This document shows, piece after piece, positions 32,287 to 45,200 of a stretch of 64,000 bases of DNA. Position 1 is the first letter of the stretch. Each line of letters begins with the position of its first letter. Where the stretch lies: positions 671,307,087-671,371,086 of the forward strand of contig NC_045426.1 of the NCBI RefSeq assembly GCF_902635505.1, given 5' to 3'. The stretch comes from Sarcophilus harrisii (Eukaryota > Chordata > Mammalia > Dasyuromorphia > Dasyuridae). A model generated the notes under the pieces. The model ran no database searches. It saw only the letters and a list, made by a program, of their open reading frames with translations, and was not told the DNA's origin. The position numbers were made by a program, and so were the translations under genes.

Positions 32287-34006
32287 CATCACCAGTTATC
32301 TTGACTTCTGTCTTGCCTCTGATTACTTCAGAGGAGAAAATGAGACTAGTGACTTTGGACAGCTCTGCCTAACAAGAAGAAATGATGAACAACAACAACA
32401 ACAACCAAATGGAAGATTTTGTACTGAATCCTGGAGGTGATAAGGAATAAATGGAGCTTACATAATTAAGGAATGAATATCATTTCCCAAGGGAAACTAG
32501 GAACCTGTGCTTTAGGAAGATCACTTTGCAAATTAAGTGAGATGGACTGCAGTGAGGATAAATTTGTGACAAGAACACCAATCAAAAGGCAGTGCAATAA
32601 TTCAGGTATGAAGTGATAAGATCCTTTACCAGCATAATGGCAGTGTCAGAGGAGAAAAGGGGACACATATGAGAGATGCTATGAAGGTAAAATCAGCAGG
32701 CTTTAACTATAGCCGAATGAGGAGTCAAGGATGAGAACTTGGGTGTCAGGAAAAATGATGCCCTCAACAGTAATAGGGGAGTTAGGAAGATGGGAAGGCT
32801 AGGGGAAAAGATAATAAGTTCAGTTTTGGATGAGTTAAGTAAATGGAATATTCATTCTGAGATGTCTAAAGGCAGTTGGACATGAATGAGACTAGGGATC
32901 ACAAGAAGGATTAGGGCTAGAAAAATAGATTTGAGAATCGTCAGCATGGGAGAATGAAATCAACAAGTTAAATAGTATAAAGAGAAATAAGAAGGGAGTC
33001 CAAGAGTGTGGGGAAATCCCGTTAAGCAGCGTGACACTTTGTGTGTAAATAAACAGAAACTTAAGATAATTTGGCTATAATGATAAAGCCAAGGACATGT
33101 CCTGGCTTCTTTAAAAATCAGGAAGCATTCATCTATTTAATCCCTAAACAGTTATGGACGCCTGCCCCCCTGGCAAGGCCATTTGGGGATTCCAAGAAAG
33201 CTGAAGACATAGCAGAACAAGAACAGAGTATATAACATAAACACTTGAATAGAAAGTTCCAGGAAAATGAAGAGTCTGTGGAACTGACTGGAGGACAGAG
33301 CAGGGCAGGTTCAGATGGGGCTCAGTCCTTGACTGGGATTAGGTCTGGGGTTTGGGTCAAAGTCCACTTCTTAGCTGGGGTTAGGGCTCTGGCTTGGGTC
33401 AGAGTTCTGCCATCGGGCTGGGATGAAGGCTCATTCTAGGGTCAGGGATCAGTCTAGAGTCAAACTCAATGCTTTGCCTGGAGCTGGATCTGAAATAAGG
33501 ACACAGTCTAGAATTAGTCTAGAAGTGGAGAAACAGAATCCAAGAAAGCTGAATAACATTGAGTTTGGCTTCAATCATATTAACTTTAACTTCTGAGATA
33601 TAAGTAATCTAAGTGTCCCCAATTCAAGTTCTGGGCCAAATCTGGCCTTTTAGACCCAAAGTATGAGATTTTTTTTCCTAATTAGGTAGCACTGTATAAT
33701 AGAAAAGATGAGGAAGACTAGACACAGACAAGCAGCACGACTTTGAAAGCTACAAACTGAACTTTTTATATACTTAAAAGAAAAGCAAATTGTACATAAT
33801 AGAGATCAGAATAATAAAGAAATTTCTGAATTTGGAGTTAGGAAAAACCTGGCTTTAAATTCTGCCTCTGATACTTAATAATCATGTTTTCCTGGGCAAC
33901 TAATTTACTTTCTCTGTGCCTTAGTTTTCCAGTTGTAAAATGGAGTCATAGTATATTCCCTACAAGGTTCTTATGCGCCTCAAATGAAACCTTAAAACAC
34001 TACTTC

Positions 34007-34380
34007 AATTTGACTTTTTTCAACAATGAGATGATTCAGGTCAATTCCTTTAGATCTGTGATGGAGAGAGCCATCTGCATCCAGAAAGAGGACTATGGGG
34101 ATTAAGTATGGATCACAACATAGTATTTTCACCTTTTTGGTTGTTGTTTGCTTGCTTGTTTCTCTTTCTCATTTCTTTTTCTTTTTTTTGATTTGATTTT
34201 TCCTGTGCAGCATGATAAATGTAGTAATATGTTTAAATGACTTGCACATGTCTAACCCATATTGGATCACTTGCTGTCTAAGGGAGGTGGGGAGGAGAGA
34301 GGGAAAAATTAGAAACACAAGGTTTTGCAAGGGTGAATCTTTGCATATATTTTGAAAATAAGAAGCTATTATTAAAATTT
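34007..34380 (+). mobile_element. L1 3' end (forward)
   Basis: GACTTTTTTCAACAATGAG, CATCTGCATCCAGAAAGAGG and GGTTTTGCAAGGGTGAATC, ending TTGAAAATAAGAAGCTATTATT. Confidence 0.75.
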
Positions 34381-34516
34381 AAAAAAAATATAGAGATTAG
34401 ATAAGATGACCTCCCAGGTCCTTTTTTTTTTTTTTTTTAATAAACTTTAATATCCTATGTGGCCTGGTAATAATAGAAAACAAAACAAAACAAAACAGAA
34501 AACCCCACTACCTTAG

Positions 34517-34700
34517 GGGGCAGCTAGATGGTTCAGTGGATAGAGCAACAGTTCTGGACTCTATAGATTTGTTGGCTCTGGTTTTGCATGTTGAGTCAAG
34601 AAAGGGGTTTGAATTCTAATAATCCCATGTCTCATCGTGTGATCTTGGGCAAGTCAATTCAAATCTCCAGGTTTCAATTTCTCCATCTGCAAATTGAAGG
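34517..34700 (+). mobile_element. tRNA-type SINE (forward, diverged)
   Basis: GGGGCAGCTAGATGG, CAGTGGATAGAGCAACAG, then a changed middle, GATCTTGGGCAAGTCAATTC and CTCCATCTGCAAATTG. Confidence 0.7.
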
Positions 34701-34805
34701 GATTGGATGAGAAAATATTGACATTTGTATGGCACTTTAGGGTTTGCCAAGCACTTTAAATATGGCTTGGTAAGTGGAAAGAATACTGAATTTAGAAGTG
34801 TACTA

Positions 34806-35095
34806 CCTGGGCTGTCTATCCTGTGTTCTAAGGCACATACTCCAGCTCTGATATCTGGTGTTATAAGGACTCTCCCAGCTCTGACATCCTGTGTTCTAAG
34901 CTCCTCCCCGTCCTGACATCCTGTGTCCTAAGACTTCTCCTAGCTCTGACATCCCAGTTCTAAGGGTCCTCCTAACTTTGACATCTTGGGTTCTAAGGGC
35001 TGTCCCAGCTCTGACACTCTGTGTTCTAAGGGTCCTTTCAGCTATGATATTCTCTGTTCTAAGGACCTTCCCAGCTCCGACATTCTGCATTTCTG
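34806..35095. repeat. 33-bp minisatellite, array 3, next to the CCL25 promoter
   Basis: Nine units of the form AGCTCTGACATCCTGTGTTCTAAGGGTCCTCCC, better preserved than the other two arrays. It ends about 310 bases upstream of the CCL25 TATA-like box. Confidence 0.9.
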
Positions 35096-35404
35096 AGAGG
35101 TTCTTGTTCTGATTGAGAAAGAAAGGGGACAAAGTCCTTTTCCTTGTGGGAGAGCCAGAAGCTGCTGAAAAGCAGGCGTTTTTGTCTTTTTAGGGCCACT
35201 TTTGCCTCTGTACTCCCCATGGCATGCCATTAAAGGTGCACAGATTTGCAGGTGACTGGTACAAAGTCTCTTCCCAACAAAATCTACCTTTTCTTGGTAG
35301 AGAAGAGAGTGAGCTGCTGAGGGGAGGGCCTTTGATTGCCCTGGCCTGTTGGAACAGAGTCCATGGTGGGTGGGAAGCAGAGGAGGGCCGTAGGGAGGCC
35401 TTGC

Positions 35405-35410
35405 TTATAA
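35405..35410 (+). promoter_or_regulatory. CCL25: TATA-like box of CCL25
   Basis: TTATAA followed about 100 bases later by a consensus splice donor, with the CCL25 start-codon exon 670 bases downstream. No other TATA-plus-donor pair in the neighbourhood fits as well. Confidence 0.5.
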
Positions 35411-35435
35411 GAAGGCAGTCTCCAAAGGTGCCAGC

Positions 35436-35508
35436 CATCTCCAGCCACCTTGTACAGCAGGTAGAGGTCCTAGTGAGCCACAAGGTCTGGGAGAGCTCAA
35501 AGTACTCG
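35436..35508 (+). other. CCL25: Candidate non-coding first exon of CCL25
   Basis: A TTATAA box at 35405-35410 predicts a start near 35436, and a strong donor (CTCG|GTAAGTA) ends the exon at 35508. The start-codon exon has a good upstream acceptor at 36137-36139, so a separate 5' UTR exon is needed. The 5' end is inferred from the TATA position. Confidence 0.6.
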
Positions 35509-35854
35509 GTAAGTACAGCGGCTACACAAAACTCAAGTGCTAGAGCAGACATTTGTGGCATAGGAGGAAAATCTATCAAATTTGGAATCAGAAAATCTGA
35601 GTTCAAACCCTGACTGTAATTTACTATTTGGCTCCAGCAAAACTTTTCCTTTTTCTTCAAACTCAATTTCTCTCATCAGTAAAAATGAGAGGGTCGGACA
35701 AGATTGTCTTTATGAATTTTTCCAGTTCTGAATCCTGGTAGCTCAAGCATTTATCATGAGTGTCTAGGAGTTTTTGTGGCATGTCCATGTAGGCAAAAAC
35801 CCTGAGGATTGAGGTGAGGGTGAATAATTGGGGATATAGAGCATAGGCACCCAC

Positions 35855-36018
35855 TTTCTTTCTCTCTCTCTCTCTCTCTCTCTTTTTTTCTTTCTTTCTT
35901 CTGAAGCAATTAGGGTTAAGTGATTTGCCCAGGGTCACACATAGGAAGGCCAGATTTGAACTCAGGTCCTCCTGACTTCAGGGCTAGTAATCAATCCACT
36001 GCATCATCTATCTGCCCC
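35855..36018 (-). mobile_element. (CT)n tract and tRNA-type SINE (reverse)
   Basis: A CT/CTTT run is followed by GCAATTAGGGTTAAGTGATT, TTGCCCAGGGTCACAC and CAGGTCCTCCTGACTTCAG, ending CATCTATCTGCCCC. It sits in the CCL25 5' intron, about 120 bases before the start-codon exon. Confidence 0.85.
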
Positions 36019-36139
36019 TCACTTTCATTTCTTTAGCAAGATTCTAGCCAAGGAGGACCGGAAGGATTGGGTCCCTATTTGGAGCTGTTGGAATAGAGGA
36101 TTCAACTTTACCTACTCTCTCTTTTTTCTCTTTGTGCAG

Positions 36140-36237
36140 GATTGTGCAGAACTATCTGAAGAAGGTAGCCATCAGAATGAATCTCCAACTACTCACTGGC
36201 CTCTTCGTGGCACTGATCCATGTTGTCTACAGTCAAG
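36140..36237 (+). CDS. CCL25: CCL25 start-codon exon (signal peptide)
   Basis: The exon runs from the acceptor TTTGTGCAG to the donor GTATCC; coding starts at 36177. It encodes MNLQLLTGLFVALIHVVYSQ plus the first base of a glycine codon (phase 1). The hydrophobic core is a normal signal peptide. Confidence 0.9.
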
Positions 36238-39200
36238 GTATCCATCCCCCTATGGTCATGAAGCTGGGGAATCTCCCTCCCTACCACCTATTCCTGGCAT
36301 ATCAGATGCTATCTGAACCCATCTTGGCTATTAGCCCAGTATATTCTCACCATACCTGACAGCCAGCAAATGTTGGAAGTAGGAAAGGAACTACTCAAAA
36401 GGCATCTTGTATTCATATAGGCTCCCCACCCCCTCCCTCACCTGTGACAGATGCAGTATGGGATAATGGATTACTATACCTCTCTGTGCCTCGGTTTCTC
36501 ATCTGTTAAGTGAAAAGGTTAGACTTGGAGGCCTTTCAGGTGTCTTCTGGCTCAAGAGTCATGATCCTATGAACAAAAAACATAAAAAAATAGCTGATAT
36601 TTATATAGCATTTTGGAAGTTATTAAGACTCAGCCAGAAGACCTCTAGTAAGAAAGGCCCTCACACACTTTTGGACCTCTCCAGTTGCCTGTGAGTTCTT
36701 TTTCCTCCCTGAATCAAATCTAAATCTGCCTCTGCATCTTCCACCAACAGAATCCTGGTCTTTATCTCTTTGCTTCTGCTCTTTTCTTCTGTTTTTTTTT
36801 TTCCTGCCTAGCTAATCAAAGCTCAGCCATCTCCTCGTGGAAGCCCCTCCCTGTTCTCTCTCACCCTATTCTATTGCCTCATTGTTGTGGACTCTGTACC
36901 ACCTTAGGTTATTTGGTGCAATTTATTCACTGGAGGATACTTCTCAATCCTTGTATCCTAGCACAATGCAGGGCACACAGTCAGTTCTTTAACTTTTGTA
37001 ACTTTAATATCTGGCACAATGCTGGGTACAGAGTAAATGCTTTAAATCCTTGTATCCCTAGCATCTAACACAATGTTGGGCACATAGTCAGTGCTTTAAT
37101 CTTTGTAAACCTAGCATCTAGTATAATTCTGCGCACATAGTCAGTATTTTAATCATTGTATCCATAGCACCTAACACAATGCCAGGCACAGAGTCAGGAA
37201 TAAATGTTTATTCAAATGAATTAGATTGGACTTGGATCCAGTAGATCCCAATTCATATTTTAACTGTGAGGATTACTATCTCTGACCATATATAAAACCG
37301 GGTGGTTGGATTATAACTTTCCAGCTCTAAATCCCACACTATTAATTGATTTCTAATGTTCCTTCCATGATTCTCTGGCTAGTCACCTATAACTCCTGAC
37401 CCTTAGGGGAATAGATATTCCAGTGGGAAAACTAAGTATAAACCCCAGTGTTAAGCTACAAACAATAAGGGACTGTCTGGTGGGAGAGAATTCTGAATAT
37501 AGAGTCAGAAGAGTAAAATTTTGAATCCTAGCTCCTCTACTTACTAGTTAGGTGAATTGAGGCAAATTATCCCTCTGGACCTGTTTCTTCATCTGTAAAA
37601 TTGAAGTGATGGTGTTTAGATTAGGAGATTTCTAAAGTCCTTCCAGCTTAGACATTTCATGGCTGCCTCAGATTACTTTCTCCAGGTCTCAGTTTCCCCA
37701 TTCCATAGGTTGAGGATCCCCTATGATTCTAAGAGTAGCTTATCCAATGAGATCAGGAGGAGCAGTGACTAGCAAAACTCAGAAGGTAGCCACTAGCCTA
37801 ATTCCCTTTGTTGTATTTTTTCAGAGCCATTACCACAGGGAAAGCCAGAACTTCCATTCTACACATGGATTCCAGGACCTTCTTGTAGGACAGGAAAGTT
37901 CTGGTTTAGGGATCAGGGCTGAGGAACTCCTGGATCTGTGGCTATTTCTTTCCTCTGCCTTTGATCGGGGTAGGAACAGAGATTTCTTATCAGTCCCATC
38001 ATCCCCATTCTCCCTCTCCCCAAGCCTTATTACCCAGTCATATTGCTGATTATAATAGGAAGGGCCCAGGGAATAACTTTCAATTCCTTTGATCCTCCTG
38101 AAAGGAGGAGAGGAGGGTCAATGAACCCAAAATACTTCTCACTGTCTTGGAGTGGACCTCACTTTATCTTATAGAACATTTATTGGTCCCCTGCTCAGAG
38201 GTCATAAGGTTGGTGGAGTCTCAGTTCTCTAAAAGTTCACAATCTGATAGGGAGGCCAGGCTCATATACTTGGGGAAATAGTAACCACAGTACTTGGGAT
38301 CATGGGGGAGGCAGTTCTGTATAAAGTGAAAGGCCATGAAGTCTAGTGAAAATAAAGATCTCATTTCCCTCCATGCACGTTCTTCTAAAAACCTGGCATC
38401 TGTGGACCAAGGTTAAAAATTCTTGAACTAGATTGTCTCTCTAAATTCTAGATAATAATAGCTAGCATTCATATGGTACTTTAAGGTCTGCAAAGTACTT
38501 TGTCTCATTTGATACTATGATTATTCCCATTTTATCATTGAAGAAACTGTGGTAGACAGAGGTAAGTAGCTTGTCCAGGGTTACATAGCGACTAAGTATC
38601 TGAGGCTGGTTTTGAACTTAGGTATCCGTGGCATTCTGATCCTCTGACTTATAATCTTAGAATGTGGGAAAAACAGACTTGGAAGGGACTTTAGAACATA
38701 GGTTATAGACCAGAATCCCAAACCTGGAAGAGATTCTAGAGGTCCCTCGTCCAACTCTTTCATTTTACAGATGGGAAAATTGAGGTTGGGATATATTTGC
38801 TTTGACAATGATAGAATTGGGATTAGAATTTAGGTTTTCTGCCTCTAAATCCGGGTTCTTTCCTGGAGACCAAGTGAAGTGGTTTCATAGAGGAGGAGGG
38901 ATTTAATTTGGGGCTCTTGAAGGACATCCTTATTCTTCACTCTACATCACATCTATACTCCCAACCAACCTCCCACCTCTGTCCTGGATGACCACTTAGT
39001 TGAGTTTCAGGTTTTTTCCTACAAAGAGCTGAAGGAGCAACTGCTGGGCAGTCTTTCCCCTCTACTCTCCCATCCCAGTATCCCATTATCAGTGGCAGGA
39101 CATGCTGACTCAGGGACAGCTTCCTTATTCCTACCTATACTTCTACTCACATAGGTCTAGAAGCTGGAGGATGGAGCTAAAGGAATAAGGGGGTCTTGAC

Positions 39201-42200
39201 CCTAACTTTCCTTTTGTTCTAGCTCAAAGAGGAAGTATCTACTATTTACCCTTAACCCAACTAGTCATAAAATAGACCATAGATTTCAAGCTGGCAAGGT
39301 CCTTAGAGGCAATAGGATTTTAAGTCCACTCCCATCCCCATTTTACAAATCAGGAAACTGAGGCAGACAGAATTTTAATAACTTGTTCAAAGTCACACAG
39401 CTAGTAAATGAAACAGGATTTGAACTCGGCTTTTCCTGGCTCTAGATTCTGGTCTGTATGCTCTCAACTATCTAGCTGCCCTTATAGTTCAGAGGACAGC
39501 AGAATTAGGAGAAGGGAGTAGAAGCAGGGAATTTTGAGGAGACTCACAACCAAAGAGTTAAATCTAGAAAATACAGTGGGGTATAGTGGAAAGACTAGAC
39601 TTGGCTCTAAATATTTCCTTAGCCACTTATTATTTGTATGTTGCTTTTTGCGGCCCTTTCCCTTCCTGATCTTTAGTTTCCTCATGTTAAAAAAATTTTG
39701 TTTATTTTTTAAATTCACAAGCTTCCTCATTTATAAATCAGTATTCCCAGTATTCTAATTCTTTGAAAGAAAATAGTGTCCTACTTCTTATACCCTAAAG
39801 AAGAGGCAAAGTTGACCCCTGGCATTTCTGGGCAGCCTTATCTGTTCTAGTTCTTTGGAGGCATAAGTTGTATCCCTTCCTTCCTCTCTGGGCCCAATTC
39901 CCCATTTCCCCCAAATTCCCAGGGTACTGAATATAGGTATCAGGGCTTGGGTCACTTTCCTATAGTTTCTGTTGGGAGGACAGTCATGGAGAGGCAGCAT
40001 TAGGGCGTTGAGAGAATGTGATAAAGTAAAAATAGCAGTGGACTTAGCATGAGGAAACTTGGCCTGAAATCAGAGCAAGATCACAGCTTTAGAGCTGAAT
40101 TTGAAGTCTCTCCTTTCTGTTCCTCCATCTGACATTTTGACAGTGTGATCCTGGATAAGTCACAGAAATAATGGGGTTCTAGTGGCAGTCAGAGAATTGT
40201 GGAAATTCCCTTTTGGTTGATGCAGGTCCTTCGTGAAAGAATTCATGAACTCAAAGAGTTTTAAGTGGCAAAAATGGAAGTTTATTGTTGGATGAGACGT
40301 CAGCTTTGCTAGAAAATCTGACTTCTTCAGTGGCAAAGTCCTATTAGGGAAATGGAGTATACTTTAACATATTTAACATGTATGGGTCTACCTGTCATAT
40401 AGGGGAGGGGATGGGGGGAAGGAGGGGAAAAGTTGGAACAGAAGGTTTTGCAAGGGTCAATGCTGAAAAATTACCCGTGCATATATCTTGTTAAAAAAAA
40501 AAGGTATAATAATAATAAAAAAAAAAGGAAATGGAGTGATACGAGAATGTCTTTTCAGCAGACAGGAGTACTGGCAGGCAAAGGATATGCTCTCATAGAC
40601 TCTCTGGAGTCTGGGGAAGGAGAGGGGGGAATTGTAAGGGGGGGAGGAGATCAGGAATCAACGGGACAGAATTTCAGTATTAATTTTACAGATCAAAAGG
40701 GAACAAGTTTCACACCCTATCAGAATCAAAGAGACAGACTGGAAGGAACCTCCAAGGTGATAACCAACTCCTCATTTGATTGAGAGCAGACTAAAACAGA
40801 GACATGTTAAAAACTTGTCCTGGGTCACATAACTGGATTTGAATCCAGATCTTTTTGATTCCAAGTGATCTATCTACCATACCAGTGGGGTTAAACTGAA
40901 ATGAAAACAGAAAACCACAAATGAGTATTATCTATGTTGTATTGGATTTTTATTTATTTTGTTAGACATTTCCCAATTATCTTTTAATCTGGTTTGGGTG
41001 CTGCTCTAGAATTGTGGGGGCACTTCTGCATTATAATGTGCTGATTCATGATGAGCTTTATTAACACCCTCAGTTCAAGGAAGCAGGAGTTATCTTACAG
41101 GTATCACTGAGACATGGTAGTTTGGGACACATGATCAGAGTGTGGTTATCAAAAAAAGAACAGAAAATAGATAAAGGTACAGCTCTGAATATTAAGAAAA
41201 TAGAGAATTTGGAACTGAAAATAAAATAAAATTGAATTTTAAAAATAATTTTAAGTCAGATGGAAATCCAAGAATCAGAATGGGAAAACATGGTGGAGAG
41301 CATTGGGATAAAGCTTAGTAGAGGGATAGACAGAAGCAATGCATTCTCAAAGCATGCTACAGGCCAAGGAGGTAATTGCACCAATTCGTGAAGTGGATCA
41401 TAACCGTGACATAAAAGACTTGTAGTCATGGGGGCAGGGGGATTTCAATTATCTGGATATCTGCTAGAGTTCTCTTTCTGCCTAGAGCAATGCAGTTAAT
41501 TGCTTATTGGCTTGCTTTTAACAATAGTTTCATTCTTCAGAAGTTAGAGGAAGTAACAAAGGGAACTGGTATCCTAGAGCTTATTCTGAATAAAAAGGAA
41601 GAACTGGTTGCTGAAGAGAAAACAGGAAACCTTGGAGAAGGAAGTGAACACTCCTTCTTAGAATCTGTGTTAGAGGAGGAAAGCTAACCCTTTCCCTAGA
41701 TCTTGGGGTATCAGATTTTAGAGGGTTGAGAGAAAGGTTAGGTAGGATCCGATGGCAGAAGATTGGCAGGTGGAAGCAGTCCAAGGGAAGTGGGGGCACC
41801 CTCAAGACTGAAATTCTGAAGGCACACAAAAACAGGCCAGTGTGAATACACAGAGAACTCATTGACTAATTTAGATTTTTAAGATGGATAGAAGAGCAGG
41901 TAATAAAAAATGGCCCAGAAGCACCATAGTGTGGTTCTATCAGAATAGCAGCAGAGTGCAAAAGCTCAGTATGAGCAGGGACTGGTGATTGTATTAGCTA
42001 CAGTCCCCCAAAAGGAGTTGTGGGTGAGGGGAAAAGGATTGAGATACATTAGGGGACAGGAGCATGAAAGAAAGATTATTGTTCAGGTGAAATGGATAAG
42101 GAATAATGAAGAGATTTCCTCTGTTTTCTCTGCCAAAGGGAAAGATGCTTGCCCTGGGAAAGACAGAACAAAAATGGCTAATAGGGAGTTGAAATTCAGA

Positions 42201-45200
42201 ACAAGGAAGGTAATAGGAAGAGAGCCTGTAGGGCTGCCTTTGATTAATTGAAGTCACTTGGCCAAGTGGACTGAAAAGATTGGCAAATGAAGTTTTTGAG
42301 CTAACCTTTCCCCTCCCTGAATTTCATTTCCTTATTTGGAAAAGGACCAAATGGTGTCTTGTCCCTTCTGCCTGTAAATCCCACGTTCCTCTGACTTCTA
42401 GGAATTGACAGTTAGAAGGCTTGACTTGGAAGTCAGGAGGCCTATTTCCACCAGTAGGTGAACCTGGACAAGTTGCTTTTTCTCTCCAGGGACTCAATTT
42501 CCCCATCTGTAAAATGAATGCACGCAACTACCAACTTCTTCTAATTCCAATTTCTGGTTCCGTATTTCTAATCAATGGTTCCTGGTCGCCCATAGGCATC
42601 TATGAAGACTGCTGTTTGAAATATAGTAAACCCAGGAAACCAGCCCTTTTACGGAATATCAGGAGATTCAAAATTCAAGAAGTGAATGGGAGCTGCAATA
42701 TTCGAGCTGTCATGTGAGTGCCCTTTTGACTGTGTGACCATAGGAAATTCCCTTTCTTTCTTAGGGCTTTTTATCTTATCAGTCTAACATGGGGAATGGA
42801 ATCAATGATCTCTAAGAGTCCTTTTATCTTGGATTGATCCTAGGACTCCAAACCTGCCCACAGGGATGGCACAGGGGGATTTGAAGTAAATAAATGGAGG
42901 CAGCCATGGGTATCAGGCTGCCAATGTTGTGTCTGCTCCAGTGTGATCCAAGAGCCTGGGGAAGGATCAGAAACTAAGGCTTCTAGATATGTTGCTTGGG
43001 CTGAAGTGGAGGAGTAACAAGAAACAACGGAGGCATAGAAACAGCTGTGGGCTGTTAAAAATGGCCCTCCCTCCCCCTTAGTCCAAGGCTGGATTAAACC
43101 ACCTCTGCATTGGAGAATATATTTATAGATGTAACTGTTGTCCCCTCCTCTGCCCCATTAGACAGGAAGACCTTTGAAGATCGGGGCAGTTTCTGCCTTT
43201 CTTTTTGTCCCAAGCACTTAGCACGGTATCTGGCACATTTAATGCTCAGTGATTGATTGATCAGAACAAGTAGTCCTATAGTCCTCATTTGATACAGACC
43301 TTTTCATATATTTATTTTCCTTCTCGGGGTAGGAATGGACTGACAAGAAGAAGAAACTTTAGCTTGTTTCAATGCCATAGTGAGGCTTCCTTCCACTCTT
43401 TATTGTGCCCACTTTCATTCTAGATCCATTTTCTTCCCTAGTTCTTCTCTAGATCCCTCTCTAGAAGGCTTATGGGATTATTCCATTCAATCAGAACCTC
43501 CCCCTCCCCAATTATGATCTCTTGATACACTGGACCCATTCTCCTAGGTATTCAGTTGCCAGTTACTGGTCCTTTAAGTCTTTTGACTTGCAGCCTCTTG
43601 ACACTCCACCATGCTCTATTCCACTTTTGTTCTGTTATTTCTGGGACTGCAGACTCCCAAGCCCCAGACTTCCTAAGTACAGTCTCTAGTTCCTTGAATT
43701 CAGATCCTTTAGGCCTCAAATCTCTCAATTTCCAGACACCTTGGCCTTTGGCTTCCAATTTCCCTGACTGATCCTTGGACTCTTTGGTTCCTTAAATCTC
43801 CAAGTCCTTAACCCTTTTGTCACTTTATACCTTTGACTCCAAGCCCAATTCCCAATTGCTGGTGCTCCAAGTCCCTACATGCTTGCCTATTGACCCCTAG
43901 AGCCCCAATTTCCAGCACTTGTCCCTCTGGTCTCTCAGCCCCCAGACCCTTCATCCCTTTGCTTCTCAAACTCTAGGCTTCAAGTATACCCCTTGGTCCT
44001 CATCCCTAGGCCTTCCCATGTTAACTAGTGACTCTTTTTTTTTCAGTTTTGAACTTAGGAAAAAGAATGTCATCTGTGGCAACCCTGAGGAGAAATGGGT
44101 CAAGGATAAGATTAGGCAGCTGCAAAGGAAAATCTTCCAGGGCTCCAAGAAGGTCCACGAAGGTGGGTGAGAAAGGGACAGAACCTAATCAGAGAAGTGT
44201 GTAGCTGATCTTTTTTTTTTTTTTCATTCAGATCCATGTTTCAGATTTTAAAAAATTTACATCTTAATTTATTGAGATTGATTGTCTTTATATTCCATTA
44301 GAGTGTAAGCTCTTTGAAGGCAAGCACTCTGCTTTTGTCTTTCTTTGTATCTGTAGTGCTCTGTTCAGTGGCACATTAAGAAATGCTCCCTTTATTTCTC
44401 AATGTGTTCTTTTTCCCTCTTCTTCCCATTGGGCTATCCCTTTTAACAAAAATATATTTATTCCTCAACCACTGTATCCCGCTCCTGAGAAGAGGAAATT
44501 GAGGTATAATTTTTTAACTTTTTTCCCCCATGGCCAACCTTAGTCATTATAATTTTGTGGCACTGAATTTCATTTTTTCCCTTATCATTTATATTGTTGC
44601 CCTATTTTCCAAGTTTTGCTTACTTTACTCAGCATCAGGTCATACATCTTCCCATGCTTCTCTGGATTTTTCATATTCATTATTTCTTATGGCATAGTCA
44701 TATATTAATCTGTGTTCATGACCCACAGTTTGTTTAGTCATTCCCCAATCAATAAACATTTAATTTGCTTTTAGTTTAATTTTTTCTATCATTTCTCTTG
44801 AGAATCCTGGATTACTTAACTATGATCACTGGGGCTTCTTCCCTTTCTCCTTTCTCCCTCTTTCTCTCCTTCCCTCATTCCTTTCCTCCCTTCTTCCTTC
44901 TTTCTTTCCTCTCTCCTTCTCTTCTTTCCTCCTCTTCTCCCTTATTCCCTCCCTCCCTTCTTCCTTCTTTTCCTTCCCTCCCTCTCTTCTTCCCTCTCTT
45001 CTTTCCTCCTTCCTTCTTTCTCTGCTTTTTTTTCTTCTCTTCTTCCCCTCCCCCTTTCCTTCAGAGGAAGGAAAGATCAATTCCAGCTAGAAGATGAGGT
45101 GAAAAATCAGAGGGGAAATCATTCCCATGGCAATGAGGGAGAACAGGAAAACATGGCCTGTTTGTCTTAGAAGGCTTCCTGGAGGAATCAATCAGGACTC

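Larger units (their letters stand above)
27421..35400. other. Intergenic region between the tetraspanin and CCL25 promoters
   Basis: About 8 kb without a supported exon. It holds a purine tract, LTR-like fragments, SINEs, L1 pieces, three related minisatellite arrays and old repeats. Confidence 0.6.
36238..42595 (+). other. CCL25: CCL25 intron 2 content
   Basis: A 6.4-kb intron holding a tandem repeat near 37 kb, several MIR-like SINEs (for example 37490-37650 and 39290-39480), LTR-like sequence with an L1 inside it near 40.2-40.7 kb, and a CR1/L3 fragment. No further exon recognised. Confidence 0.6.

Noticed and set aside
35224-35666. Two overlapping open frames (129 and 158 codons) near 35.4 kb
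   Set aside because: They lie over the CCL25 promoter and first non-coding exon, lack recognisable domains, and run on opposite strands.
41490-42257. Open frames suggesting a small protein gene in the CCL25 intron
   Set aside because: They fall inside an old CR1/L3 LINE fragment, recognisable by its GDFNY-type endonuclease motif.
44798-45097. Ser/Pro- and Arg/Glu-rich open frames
   Set aside because: Low-complexity reading of a C/T tract inside a CCL25 intron.
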